Shown here: piece after piece, positions 1 to 10,296 of the stretch
Layout: the number at the start of each line of letters is the position of its first letter
Position numbering within the stretch: position 1 is the first letter of the stretch
NCBI GenBank assembly: GCA_019096195.1
Contig: JAGTXK010000193.1
Location: 48,827 to 112,826, forward strand
Direction: 5' to 3'
From: Boletus sp. NGJ
Taxonomy: Eukaryota; Basidiomycota; Agaricomycetes; Boletales; Boletaceae
Length of the DNA stretch: 64,000 nt
Program-made: the position numbers and the translations under genes
The notes under the pieces: generated by a model
The model's input: the letters and a program-made list of their open reading frames with translations, nothing else
Databases searched by the model: none
Told to the model about the DNA's origin: nothing

Positions 1-241
1 TCAGTGACTCCTCATACCCTGGGAGCGTCGCTCACAAGCGTGGATACGTAGATATCCTGAGGTTCAAGAAGCCCAGCTTGGTGTCCTCATGGAGCACTGT
101 AGGTCACCAGTGGTCAAGAAAGCATTTCTGAGAACGATGTTCAGTACCATGCCTCATGCGGAGCCTGCACTCTCAGCCTTCTACGACATGCTTTTGCGGC
201 ATGCCAGTGGAACTGAAAAACAACGTGGTTTCTATGGGTAG
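1..241 (+). CDS. 3' end of an unidentified gene (partial)
   Basis: From about base 8 one forward frame stays open to a TAG at 239-241 and reads like protein, with a mixed hydrophobic and charged stretch containing LMEHCRSPVVKKAF and ending in QRGFYG. It would be the C-terminal part of a gene that begins before the window. I recognise no domain. Another forward frame is also open for part of this stretch, so an intron may lie in the first 80 bases. It runs towards the reverse-strand dynactin gene, with 157 bases between the two stops. Confidence 0.35.
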
Positions 242-398
242 CTACGAATCTATCCCATGCGTATTTTGTACCAGTTACACATGTCGTATGATACCCTTGA
301 CGACGTCTCTAATGATAGGTATTGCAATATTTGAGCAGTGCACACCTAAAACCTCGCTGTACTACGCAAAGTGGGCAATGTTCATTAGCATGCACGTA

Positions 399-1042
399 TT
401 ATGCTCCATCCCCTCGACGCAACCGATTGAACTTGGGTAGCATCTCCCGGAGATACTCGGCGTGTTTAATCCGCAAGTCAGCCTCCTGGACCTTGCCTCT
501 ACCGCTCCAGATCCGTTTCTCCGCAGCAGGACCATACACAGAAGTATGCTCGTCCAAAGTCTCGTCCTCGGTCGGTACCACCAGACAACTTGCGCCGATG
601 ACACAAAAGTTGGATATTCGCACCGTATGATGCACGCGCGCTCGAGTAGAAATGGTGTTGTTGTTTCCTATGCAAGGCGATTCAACGCCTGAAGAGAGCC
701 TTTGTGAACGTCAGCGACGTGCCGAGGGAGATGAGACGTACGACAGCCGATTTCGAACAGGTTGTTGTCCCCGATACGCATCACCTCTTTGCGGCGGTTG
801 ACGACGATGGCGGCCTCTTCGATGATACAGCCGGAGCCAATGACGATGGGGCCTCCAAGTGCAAAGATGGTAGCCTTGGGATGAATGACAGAGCCTGGTC
901 CGATGGTAATGTCGCCTTTGAGATCGACATCTTGACAAACGACTGCTTTTGAATGGATCGCAAATTTGTCTCGTCTAAGGTGATAAAGGTTAGTCGACCG
1001 GTGGCTCTCGGCTTTCGTAATGCTCGCTCACATGGGTGGCAT
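399..1042 (-). CDS. DCTN6: Dynactin subunit 6 (p27), left-handed beta-helix protein
   Basis: This is a subunit of the dynactin pointed-end complex, which links dynein to cargo. Three exons (1042-1032, 974-742, 688-399) joined through introns of 57 and 53 nt give about 177 residues, close to the family size. The protein begins MPPIRDKFAIHSKAVV and then shows imperfect hexapeptide turns (GDITIGPGSVIHPKATI, VIGSGCIIEEAAIV, NLFEIGC, ISNFCVIGASCLVV) typical of the left-handed beta-helix fold. The end, with EYLREMLPKFN, matches the short C-terminal helix of p27. The ATG at 1042 was chosen because it gives a short first exon spliced in phase. The first intron has a good branch site (tcgactaac). Nothing looks broken. 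Confidence 0.85.
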
Positions 1043-1299
1043 GAACAAAGTTCAACGCCAACTGTAGCGTTGGAGTACAAACACGGTGGTGTTGAAATTT
1101 TGAGTGCAAATACCCTACATCTACTTGATCACCACAGTCGATTCAGACGCTTGTTATATTATCTACAGGCCAGCGGCCGCCTGGACGACGCAAAATGTAA
1201 GCCCCAAATACCCAAGATTTATAATGTACACGAGCAGTATTTCCGTGCTAAATTTATTGTATGTACTGAAAATAAGATCAACAAGTAATCCGGTACCAA

Positions 1300-4200
1300 T
1301 CAAGTTGGCTTTTCGAAATGTGCATGCTCCCCCCACAGCTCCCAAGCTTGGTCTCCGATATGTCTCATCCCGCGTAAGATCTCTTTCCTAATTGACCACC
1401 AACCTTCTCGTCGAACGGTCTCATACGAATCAAACATCGTCCATGATCGTGAAGAAGTAGAAAGTGTGCCACTGAAACACGAACTCTCTTGAATCGGCGT
1501 GAACTCGGGGTATAAAGGATCATAGTATGTCGTATAGAAGAGGCGATGGGCCTCCGCACGAGCGTATCTGAAGAATAAAATCAGATCAGAATGCAAGTAT
1601 GCGGGCATTACGGTACCTCCACATTGCCAAGAATAACATTAACTGGATAATGACGCCGCAGTATATGATGGTAGTGTTCCAGGATTTCTTTGTGGTCACC
1701 GGCTGCGTAAAGAGTGAACATCACAGCGGAATGCGGATCCTGATATGCATACCAAAAACCCACGAGTCCAAGCGGAGAATTTGCTGTTGCGATGCAGATC
1801 GTGATGCTTAGCTGCCTCTAGATGGAGATTATCGGCGAGCTGGTTCCGGGCGAGCCGAGCTGCCTTGGAGAGTTCTTCCAACTGCTCAAGATGACTGGAA
1901 TTGAGTTCGAGGTCTTCCGACCTAGCAATCGGGTCAAGTGCTTCATTCACGGCGTCCTAGCAAAGATAGAAGAAAGCTGACCTGTCAGCATCGCTCAAGC
2001 TTTCAGCAAGGTCCCTGAGCGTCTTCCTCATACGGGCTAATGCCTCTGCATGTCCAATCGGGATATCATCCGAAACAACAGAAACATCTGCGTCAAATGA
2101 CCTATTTGCTCCACCCTCCGATGCATCAGGGATTTCCACGGCATCGCCAACTTCCCTCCCCATAGCGTCAACAATTCGCACCAGACTACGGCGAGGCGTG
2201 AGTGGTGATGCGGTCGACTTCGTCGCGTCCGCAAGGCCATTCGGGAGATGTACCAGTGGTTCGGCAGTTCTTTCTTCGTCAACCCTTTCACGCCCATAAG
2301 CATCTACTAGTCGAACAGCGGGGGATTTCCGAAGAGAGCGGGGAGATGGTCCATTTTCTCGCGAGATTGGTGTTGTGGGCCGTTCTGGGGTAGCAGGTCT
2401 ATGCGGTACAGTTGACGTCGACGTCGACCGGGAGACTTCGTTTACAACCACTTCGATGTTGCCAGTCCCGCGGCTTGTGGTCGGCTTTGGTAATGACAAC
2501 TCAGGATTTGCCAATCTTATAGCGGATATCGGCGAGTTTGGGTGTCCTTCCGTTGCAGAAGTCTCTGATTCAGCTACATCAAAACGGACTTTTAACAGGC
2601 CCTTCCTCCTGCCAAGCGACCCATACTGAGATTGATCCACACCACTGCTTAGGAGCGCAGATTGGCCTGGAGTTGCCATCCATGCACCCGGCAGCGCCGG
2701 CGTGCGCAAGGGGAGGGTTTTGGCCCGTGACAATGTCCCTACCGGGGTAAGAAGTCCATCTTCACCTGCATTGTCGGCAGTCTCGGTGCGCGTGTGGGGG
2801 TAGGAATTGGCGCGGGGTAACGGGGTGGAGGTGGATGTTGGAGGTGTCGACTCCAAAGGGAATAAAGCCGCAGGGGAGGACGATCGATGGCCAAACTTGG
2901 GTGGCAATGGAGTCACAGCCCATGCACCGGGTGGTTTCGGTGTCTTGGTCAGTGTAAAATTTGAACTGGCATCGGCACGTCGGTCCATTACAGGCGCACC
3001 ACCACGCGCATCGTCATCCGACGATGACGGCGGACCAGGAAGATCTGGAAGGTCGTGTGGGGGTGAAGGCGTTCGAAAGTCTAAGATAGAATTACCAAAC
3101 GATATTTGACGCGGAGGAGTGACAAGGGCGAACGAAGGAGACACTTCAGAATTGGGTAATCCAGTACCGGCAGAGGGGGGAGTACCAGGAGGAGTTGCTC
3201 TGACAGATGGCTCTTCGGGCGCGAGATTTGGAGTTTGGGAATGTGGTGGATGGTTCGCTTTCTGAACGGGCACTTCATTGGGGATAGAGGCTGATGCTCC
3301 CAATGGAGGGGAACCCTGTGGAGAGGGTGACGTTAAGACCTCTGTCTCGGTGTCTGTCTCAATCTCTTTCGGAATGGGGTTTGGAGGGTTACTCTTCGGT
3401 GTGGTAGAGTGAGGAGGAAGCTCAATGATGGACTCTTCATCACTGGCTAAGGGAGTGTTATAACCCATCCAGGGAGTAAAGTAGAATGTGACACACCTAG
3501 TACCATGTTTTCCTGATTACGTGAATTTCTGACTCCCAAATGTTCCTCGCGACTACGCGACTCAAGGACTTCAGCTGGTGCGTTCTGAGAATCCCTTTGA
3601 AAGGAAGATTCGTCACCCACGACGTGCGTGAAACTCATATCGCTAGTCGCGTGGCCGACACTTGAGAAACCTTTCATCCTGGAACGCACAGGTATCTGGC
3701 TGGAAACGATAGCTTCCGATGTCTTGCTTGATGGCCGAGTGGGGGAGGAAGTACTTCTGCGGCGATCTGCAGAATCATCAAGTTCAAGCGGAGGGAGGGG
3801 ACTGCAGGCAAAATTCCAACCAAACTTGGAAGTGGCACCCGGCGTGGGGCTGAAACCATTCAAGGGCACGGATTGAGTAGTGCCAACGCCCAAGCCCGAG
3901 TCTGAGCGATTGCCCGACTTGTGTAACAAGGCAGATGACGTAGCAAAAGGGGTGTCTACCTTCGGTAACACGCTCTGCGGGTGAGTTGACACCCGAGAAC
4001 CGTCTCGGTGTCTACCAGAGTCTCCCAGATGGGTTAGACTCGAACTAGCACGAAGGGGATTGTTGTCGTTGTTCCGAATCTTAAGGTGAGAGGCTGAGGG
4101 AGATTTGGAAGTCGACCAATGGGGACGGGGAGAATTCCAGTTGCGTTCTCGCTCGTGTGTTACTTCCTCTTTCTCTTCTTGCTCCAGTTCCTTCAATGAA

Positions 4201-5999
4201 TCATGGCTGCTGGCTAAGGAGGCAGGGGAATCAGAACGGAGGGATGTATGGGAGGACTTTCGCTGAAGAGATGCGTGGGTTGGTGTAAGATAAGCCGTAG
4301 CAGAGGGTGATCGGGGTGGATAAGAGTGTGAGTGTGAAAACGACTGATTCGAGCTAGTACTCAAACTCGAGGATGGGCGGGACAGCGGATGTCGTTCTTG
4401 AGAAAGACGATGGTGAAATTCTTGCGAGTGTCTGCGATGTATCTCCGGGGTACTGGACCAAGACAGGGGTCTCGGGCGATTCCACTCCCGTTCGCGCTGG
4501 TGGTTACGCTCCTCTTCTTGGTCCTCTTCTTGGGAACGATGATTCCTATCTTTGATTGACAATGTGAGTGTATGATGCCACGTACACGAGTAAATCGCTC
4601 ACCAGTCCTCCCATTCACGAGAGAACTTGTCATTGAGGCTGTCAGTCAATGCAATGCAATCAATGGAAGGGAGCGTTCAATCTGCGGGTAAGTGGCTTAC
4701 AATCGGACTCGTAACTTATGCGTCTGGATCCTAGCTTTGAACCATTCTGGCCTCCTCTGAGTGAAGAGGATGGACGCGAATCGGATGGTATCACAGTAAA
4801 CTGTGCAACATTCGGACCCGATGTCGTGGCTGCATTATGTAAAGACCTGAGGGCTCAAAACTGTTGAAGTTGAAGCAATCATACCTTCATTCTCGGAGTT
4901 GAGAACGTCGCCCATTGCTCGTTGCATCTCCGAATCTTGCTCGAGGAGATCTACCTACGGATCAATCAAACAAAGCGATGTATTCTACCCCGAGACATAC
5001 TGGATTGAAGTGCCAGCTGGGATGATATTTGGAACGATGGGTGCGGAGTGAAAGTGCTGACTGGAGGAGTTGCGTGGGTCGAGTTGAACTGGGATGAAGA
5101 AGTAGACACCCGAGGATGAAGTTGGGAATTAGAGGTGCTTGTAGATGCTAGAGACGTGTCAAATAGCATGAACACTGAATCATGCATGTGAAGAGAAAAT
5201 GCTCGACAACGTACGATCGTGTGATGGCTCCGGAAGATTCTGGTCCATAAGTTGTGAGTGGGAAGACATAAGTCGCGCACGTAGGGTATCAAAAGTTGTC
5301 GCTGTCGACAACCGAAGTGAAGAGTCGAGCTGTCTGTTGGATTCTAGCGCACGAGGTTCGGAGAGATACCAGTGGGGTATGGAATTGCCACGTACTTGGC
5401 TTCTCAGCTTCCTCGTCACTCAAGCTTCGTCGTGCGGCTCTACGCTGGCCTCTGTCCCTGTCGACCACCGGGGTGATTTCCATCGAACTTCCATCAAAGC
5501 TATTTCTGCGGAGACGACCCTTTTGTGGAGTGTCACCCGGCTCTCTGAGTGCACGGGAGAATATATCCTTCAAGCTCTCGCGGGTGACACTGGAGGTACT
5601 GGAACCAAAGCGAGCTGGCTCGGCAGCCGAATCTGCCTCGGATGAGGGTGCTGGTGGAAAGACGGGTGTCGTGTCCCTCGGAGGTCGTGGTTCGCGGGCG
5701 AGAAGGGCGCGTAGACGAGCTGCTGGAGTATCTGCAGGAACGGGAGTGGCACTGGAGGGAGTGGGGAACGAGGCTGAGGTCGGCTCGGGATTGAGAGAGG
5801 CGATTGGCCTGGGGTGCATACGAGGAGTAGGGAACTCGTCGTCTTCATCGTGAATGGCCGAGAAGAGCGAACGTGCGGAGGAAGGAGCTGGTTGCGGTGT
5901 TTTTTCCGCACCGGCGTCTGGCATGCGAGGGCTTGGATTGCGCCTGGACAGTCTGAGACGGGGCCTGACCAGGGTGGCCGATGATGCAGGCGTATCCAT
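1300..5999 (-). CDS. Long Ser/Pro-rich protein with C-terminal membrane anchor, conserved in basidiomycetes
   Basis: One multi-exon gene of roughly 1,200 codons begins MDTPASSATLVRPRLRL at 5999 and ends EHAHFEKPT at 1300. Most of it is low-complexity Ser/Pro/Arg sequence. Repeated islands occur (TPKPPGAWAVTPLPP, TPALPGAWMATPGQ, and two copies of a VRLVDAYGRE/VRIVDAMGRE motif). A mid-region has SDSLNDKFSREWED. Near the C-terminus a coiled-coil-like stretch (LEQLEELSKAARLARNQL) is followed by a hydrophobic segment (TIIYCGVIIQLMLFLAMW) in the exon at 1702-1617, then a short tail with YYDPLYPEF. This suggests a tail-anchored protein facing the cytosol or nucleoplasm. An in-frame TAG near 1957 lies inside a 60-nt intron (1981-1922) that keeps phase. 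I recall similar unnamed proteins in mushrooms. The function is unknown and exon edges in the middle are approximate. Confidence 0.7.
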
Positions 6000-6598
6000 G
6001 GTATCGATATCGCCAACTGCCTCGATGTCGCCTCCTCGCCTCCTCGACTCGGTGTTGGGCGAATTGAATCTAAAATGTTGTCCTTCCTATTCAGGTCAAT
6101 CCATGTGGCGCTCTCACTACTACTTGCGCTTGAGCCACTCGTTGAGTCGTTGGTGACAACTTATAATACTCTCTCTTAATCCAGCCGAATCAATTTTATC
6201 AGGTGTGTATCCATCGTGTCTTGTCTGTCCAGTGTTTAATGTCGCATGCACCGTTATGTTTGCAACCTCGCAACTTAATCCTGCAACGCACGAAACAAGC
6301 AGCCTCCGTAGCTCCCTAGGTACTTTCACCTTCCCGTAGAACGACTGGATGTTGGATCCATTGGATCATACCGTACATGAGTGGACATGTACGGTAAATT
6401 ATGTATGCGGTAACGATTGCCGGTCTTGAATATCAAACGTACGAGCCCGAATTCCAGGTGCGCATTCTTTAGACTGACTGGACTTTGACCTGCATCTCCA
6501 CAAAAACTGACGTTACATTCGCCTTCAATGAATGGTTACTGTTACATTGAATGCTACAATGGCAGAAGAAATTTCGATGAACTCTGACAAATAATCGT
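6000..6598. other. Intergenic region upstream of the anchored Ser/Pro-rich gene
   Basis: This stretch separates the 3' end of the CBM12/DM9 gene from the ATG of the gene before it, both on the reverse strand, so it should hold the promoter of the latter. A 69-codon reverse ORF at 6120-6329 has no recognisable features and is not called. A perfect 11-bp inverted repeat at 6369-6396 is listed separately. Confidence 0.5.
6369..6396. repeat. Perfect 11-bp inverted repeat, 6-bp spacer
   Basis: The arms taccgtacatg (6369-6379) and catgtacggta (6386-6396) are exact reverse complements around agtgga. The core CGTACATG/CATGTACG is itself nearly palindromic. It lies about 370 bp upstream of the ATG at 5999 and about 200 bp past the stop of the neighbouring gene. 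It could be a binding site for a dimeric factor or an RNA hairpin in the 3' UTR. The sequence alone does not decide. Confidence 0.7.
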
Positions 6599-8013
6599 TC
6601 AGGCATAGCACAAAACAGCATACTCCTGAAAAACACACTCGTGAGACGCAGATTTGTTGTAACGGTGAGTCGAAATTTTACCTTCACTTTCTTTTCACTG
6701 TTGTCGTAGGGGATGAAACAACCGTCTCCGTATGTTTCACAAGCTTTACCTGGGTGCACAGCGCCATGGTGGGGAGCCTGGGCAATGTAGATAGGGGTAC
6801 CATCTGGTTCCCTCCCACCTTCAACGGGTCGAGCACGGAGGCCTTGGAGATTGAGCTGGCCAGAGCAAGGCACCCACCTGACAGCGCGAGAGTCGCCGAC
6901 CAGGATTTCGTATTCGTCGATCTGCAAGACGGGCTCGATGACATCAAACGGCAATGCACTTAAACCACCCACGTGGATCTCGTCTTTCTTGAACCCGATC
7001 ACTGCTCCTTTTTTGAAGACCCTAGAAGCTTTACCGACCACTGATCAAGGTGGTTAGAGAGTATTCCCAAATCACCAGACTCAAACTCACACAGTCCGCT
7101 CTTGAAACCATACGAACATCAGCGGCTGAATTAACAACAGGGTGACATGTACGAACCTCATGGTAAGCACGGCATATGTAAAGGACTTCTCCACGCTCTT
7201 CTCCGCCTTGGATGGCATCGCGGGGAATAGACCTTCCCTCATTCCAAATCCATGCAACTGGTCCATTGTATTGTCCTGCCCTCCATTGCTGGGTGCGGAT
7301 TCGCGAATCTTCGACCCATTTGCTTGCAGACCAAGCTTGTGCCTCTTCCTGTAAACCAACAAGTCTCCAAGGATAAGCTAGGGACAATGGACTAAATGTC
7401 ACTCCTACCTCCTCTGATTTCTTTTCGTGGTGCTTGTAGGCATAATAGCCCGCGCCGAGCGCCGCGACGCCTGCGAGGATACCTCCACCGATCTATCAAA
7501 GATTTAGATTACCGCCCGACAAGGCAGATCTTGAGAGTACCTCGAATTCCTTCTTGTGCTTGTCGATGATGCCACGAGGTGATTCGTACCAATGCTTCTC
7601 CTGCTGCTCTTGCGCGGGTTGCACAGCAGAGGCCTGGTACGACGGCTGGTCGCCTACCTGGCACTGCACTTGCTGTTGTTGCTGTTGCTGCTGCCCATAA
7701 TCAGGAGGGGCATGGAGAGGTTTGCAGTCTTCACCCCACTTCTCCTCACGATGGTGATGACGTTCTCCTTGGATGCGTCCCCAAAGGGCGGGAGTCACCG
7801 GGGGTGTCCAATCGCCCTGCTTCTTGTGAACGAGAACAGGATCATCGGACTTCCAGAGGGCTTACCTGGGAGCGGTGGGGTTGGATGATCTTGTACTCGA
7901 CCCCTACACCGTGGCGATCAGAACAAGCCAAGCAGATGACGGGAATGCCCGCCTTCGAACTCAACAACGTCGCCAAACTCATATTGTTCACCGGGAATCC
8001 ATCGTGGTGCCAT
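6599..8013 (-). CDS. CBM12-like / DM9 (DUF3421) domain protein
   Basis: The N-terminus (MAPRWIPGEQYEFGDVVEF, then GVEYKIIQPHRSQ and WTPPVTPALW) matches the aromatic pattern of carbohydrate-binding module family 5/12, which binds chitin-like polymers. A Q-rich linker (eight Gln in a row) follows, then a Gly/Ala hydrophobic segment (GGGILAGVAALGAGYYAYKHH). Two DM9 repeats make the C-terminal half: one with GPVAWIWNEGRSIPRDAI, one with RPVEGGREPDGTPIYIAQ and GKACETYGDGCFIPYD. The last exon ends EKKVKEYAVLCYA, and the stop is at 6599-6601. At least five short introns are needed. DM9 proteins are linked to carbohydrate recognition in animals. A membrane-associated or self-associating lectin-like role is inference. 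The gene shares a 680-bp divergent promoter with phosphomannose isomerase. Confidence 0.8.
7670..7693 (-). repeat. CAG/CAA microsatellite coding for poly-glutamine
   Basis: On the reverse strand a run of mixed CAG and CAA codons encodes eight consecutive Gln in the linker of the CBM12/DM9 protein. The mixed codons should limit slippage, but length may vary between strains. Confidence 0.8.
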
Positions 8014-8694
8014 TGTGCGCCTAGTATGAGTGCGAGAGTGGACTGTTCAGAGATGTGGTCCGGGGAACGGATGGGTTTCGTCTGGGTGGGTTTATATACC
8101 TATGTACGATGGCGATGCTTAGATGATAAGGGTTTACGCGAGGTGGTCACTGTTGGTAATGGGAACCAGCTATGGCACAGTCAAGTCTTGGGAGGTGGAG
8201 ATCTGCCTGGATGGGGAAAGATCATCTCATATCGACAGATATCTGATCCAACGAGGCCAGCGGAGTAATCATGACTGTCATCCATTCGCCCGCAGCGACT
8301 GGTTGCGGTGGGGTTGCATGATCAGCTAGGCTCAAACCAGTAAGCTGCATGTGATGTTTTATCGTGTACAAGAGTTCAAAACCATCAACGTGGCCGAGCT
8401 GCTGACAAGCGGTGAGTGAAATTATGGCATCTCTCTCGTCTTCGACCACATACCATGAAGTAGACCACACGGTCTCATGTCTCATGCTGATCCCTGGATG
8501 ATAGGGTCATCTTTTTGGTTAACGTACGAATGCTGTGGATCCAATTAGAGCGGCGCGAGAGACGTTCCTCGGAGTGACTCTGACCCTCTGCAGTAATCCA
8601 AAGCAGTAGTAATTGTAACACCAAACAGTACTAATACAGCCGGCGTTCCCCCATCAACGCGTTCAACGTTCAACTTCGGTTCCACCGAGTGACG
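8014..8694. promoter_or_regulatory. Divergent promoter between the CBM12/DM9 gene and PMI
   Basis: The two start codons face away from each other across about 680 bp, so both promoters should lie here. A reverse ORF of 87 codons (8222-8485) has ordinary amino-acid composition but no recognisable domain. I cannot tell it from chance. Confidence 0.5.
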
Positions 8695-10081
8695 ATGAGC
8701 AGCACAACTGAAGTGGTCTTCCGTATCGCGCCAACGCTGCAGAAATATGACTGGGGAAAGATCGGAAATCAATCCAAAGTCGCCCAACTTGCTGCAGGGG
8801 CAGAAATCGGCTTCGTACTCGACAACTCGGCTCCCTACGCAGAGGCAAGTCGTTGATGAGCATTGCATACCAATGACTGATAGCTTTCTCCAGCTGTGGA
8901 TGGGCACGCATGTTAAATCACCTTCAGGGGTAGTCGGCTCGAGCTCGAGTCTCCCGAACATATTGGCTGCGAATCCACACCTCATTGGAAGTGAGGTTTC
9001 CAACAGATTCCCTACCTCTCAGGGAAACCTTCCCTTCCTCTTCAAGGTCCTCTCCATCAACAAAGCCTTGAGTATTCAAACACACCCTGACAAGAAGACT
9101 GCAGAGCGGCTGCATGCGATGCAGCCGACGGTTTATACAGGTGAGGTGCTTACTCTTGGGGATGCCCCGATCTCATTCGACTCAAGATGACAACCATAAG
9201 CCCGAGATGGCAATCGCGCTGACGGATTTCAGAGGCCTATGCGGATTCTTGCCCATCCCAAACATCAAAGCACACCTCAGGAGTGTGCCAGAGCTTCGTG
9301 CACTAGTTTCAGAACAAGTCGCAGATCGCTTTCTCTCAGCCGAGGGACCAGAGGAGCGAGAGCAACTGCAGAATCTCTTTTCAGTCCTCATGCAAGCCGA
9401 TCCAAACGCGGTCACAGTGCAGCTTTCGCGTTTGGTGGCACGTTATAACGCTGAGAACGAACGGAGTGATATCAAGGACCTTGTCATTAGCCTGAACGAA
9501 CAATATCCAGGAGACGTCGGTGTGTTCTGCCCCTTCATGCTGAACTACGTCAAGTTGGAGACCGGACAAGCGATTTTTCTCGGCGCCGGAGAACCACACG
9601 CCTATATTTCTGGAGGTATGGTTTTATTGTGAAATCCTGGAGGCTTCAGCGTTCACCACGGTGATCAGATATCATGGAATGTATGGCTAACTCAGATAAC
9701 GTCATCCGAGCAGGTCTCACTCCGAAACCAAAGGACATCTCTAATCTTCTCGCTGGTCTGACCTATAAGGCTGCCCCTTGGTCCCACCATATGGTCCGGC
9801 CATCCACAAGTTCAAATTCAGCTACCGTGACCTACGACCCCCCTGTCCATGATTTCACAGTCCTTGCATTAAACCTACTGCAAGGAGGTTCGGAGTCCCA
9901 AAGTGCAATCAATGGGCCATCGATTATCATCGTTACCGAGGGGGCTGGCTTCATCAAATGGGACAAGGACAGTAAATCTCTGGCGCTGAAACCAGGGAAT
10001 GTTGTTTTTGTAGGGGCCAACGTCCCAGTTTCTTTCAGCACTCTTGAGAAGTTGACGTTGTTTAGAGCCTATGTTGACTAA
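8695..10081 (+). CDS. PMI40: Mannose-6-phosphate isomerase (type I, zinc-dependent)
   Basis: It interconverts fructose-6-phosphate and mannose-6-phosphate in the cytosol and so supplies GDP-mannose for cell-wall mannan, N-glycans and GPI anchors. The protein begins MSSTTEVVFRIAPTLQKYDW at ATG 8695. It carries the type I hallmarks YAELWMGTHVKSPSG, LFKVLSINKALSIQTHPDK (Gln and His metal ligands), LGAGEPHAYISGDIMECMAN (Glu and His metal ligands) and SDNVIRAGLTPK. Length is close to the usual 400-440 residues. The C-terminal cupin barrel ends LTLFRAYVD with TAA at 10079-10081. Introns interrupt after YAE, after VYT and after YISG. The first is a GC-AG intron, listed separately. The gene is intact. 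Confidence 0.95.
8845..8893 (+). other. GC-AG intron in the phosphomannose isomerase gene
   Basis: The highly conserved protein sequence YAE-LWMGTH is interrupted between gag (8842-8844) and ctg (8894). The intron must begin gcaagt and end ctccag, 49 nt. The donor AG|GCAAGT matches the consensus of the rare GC-AG class exactly. No GT donor preserves the motif. Confidence 0.85.
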
Positions 10082-10296
10082 GTAGACTATGCAGGGATCT
10101 GGTGAAAGATTCAAGATGAGTTTTTGCACTTGGAACATTACATAGAAAGTTTTATGAACGGTTGATCAAGAGACATCATGCTTCCACGGAAAGGACCGCT
10201 ATAGACACCGTAAACAACCCGTAAACCTTGTAGGTACGTAGATATCCGGAAGAAACGAAGAACCACTCTTTAAATAACAAATCAAGTACTACATCA

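Noticed and set aside
156-440. Forward ORF of 94 codons near the left end
   Set aside because: It overlaps the dynactin gene in part and has no features. A different frame to 241 looks more like coding sequence.
1957-1959. In-frame TAG in the anchored Ser/Pro-rich gene, seeming to break it
   Set aside because: A 60-nt GT-AG intron (1981-1922) removes it, keeps phase and restores a sequence that continues logically into the coiled coil. A 25-nt intron ending at the same TAG was also tried but shifts the frame.
6120-6329. Reverse ORF of 69 codons upstream of the anchored gene
   Set aside because: It has no recognised motif and lies within a region better explained as promoter and 3' UTR.
7579-8268. 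Forward ORF of 229 codons over the CBM12/DM9 gene
   Set aside because: It is antisense to well-supported coding exons of that gene and has no recognisable domain.
8222-8485. Reverse ORF of 87 codons in the CBM12/DM9-PMI promoter
   Set aside because: Composition is ordinary but there is no family, no splice continuation and no homology I can recall. It is kept only as a remark.
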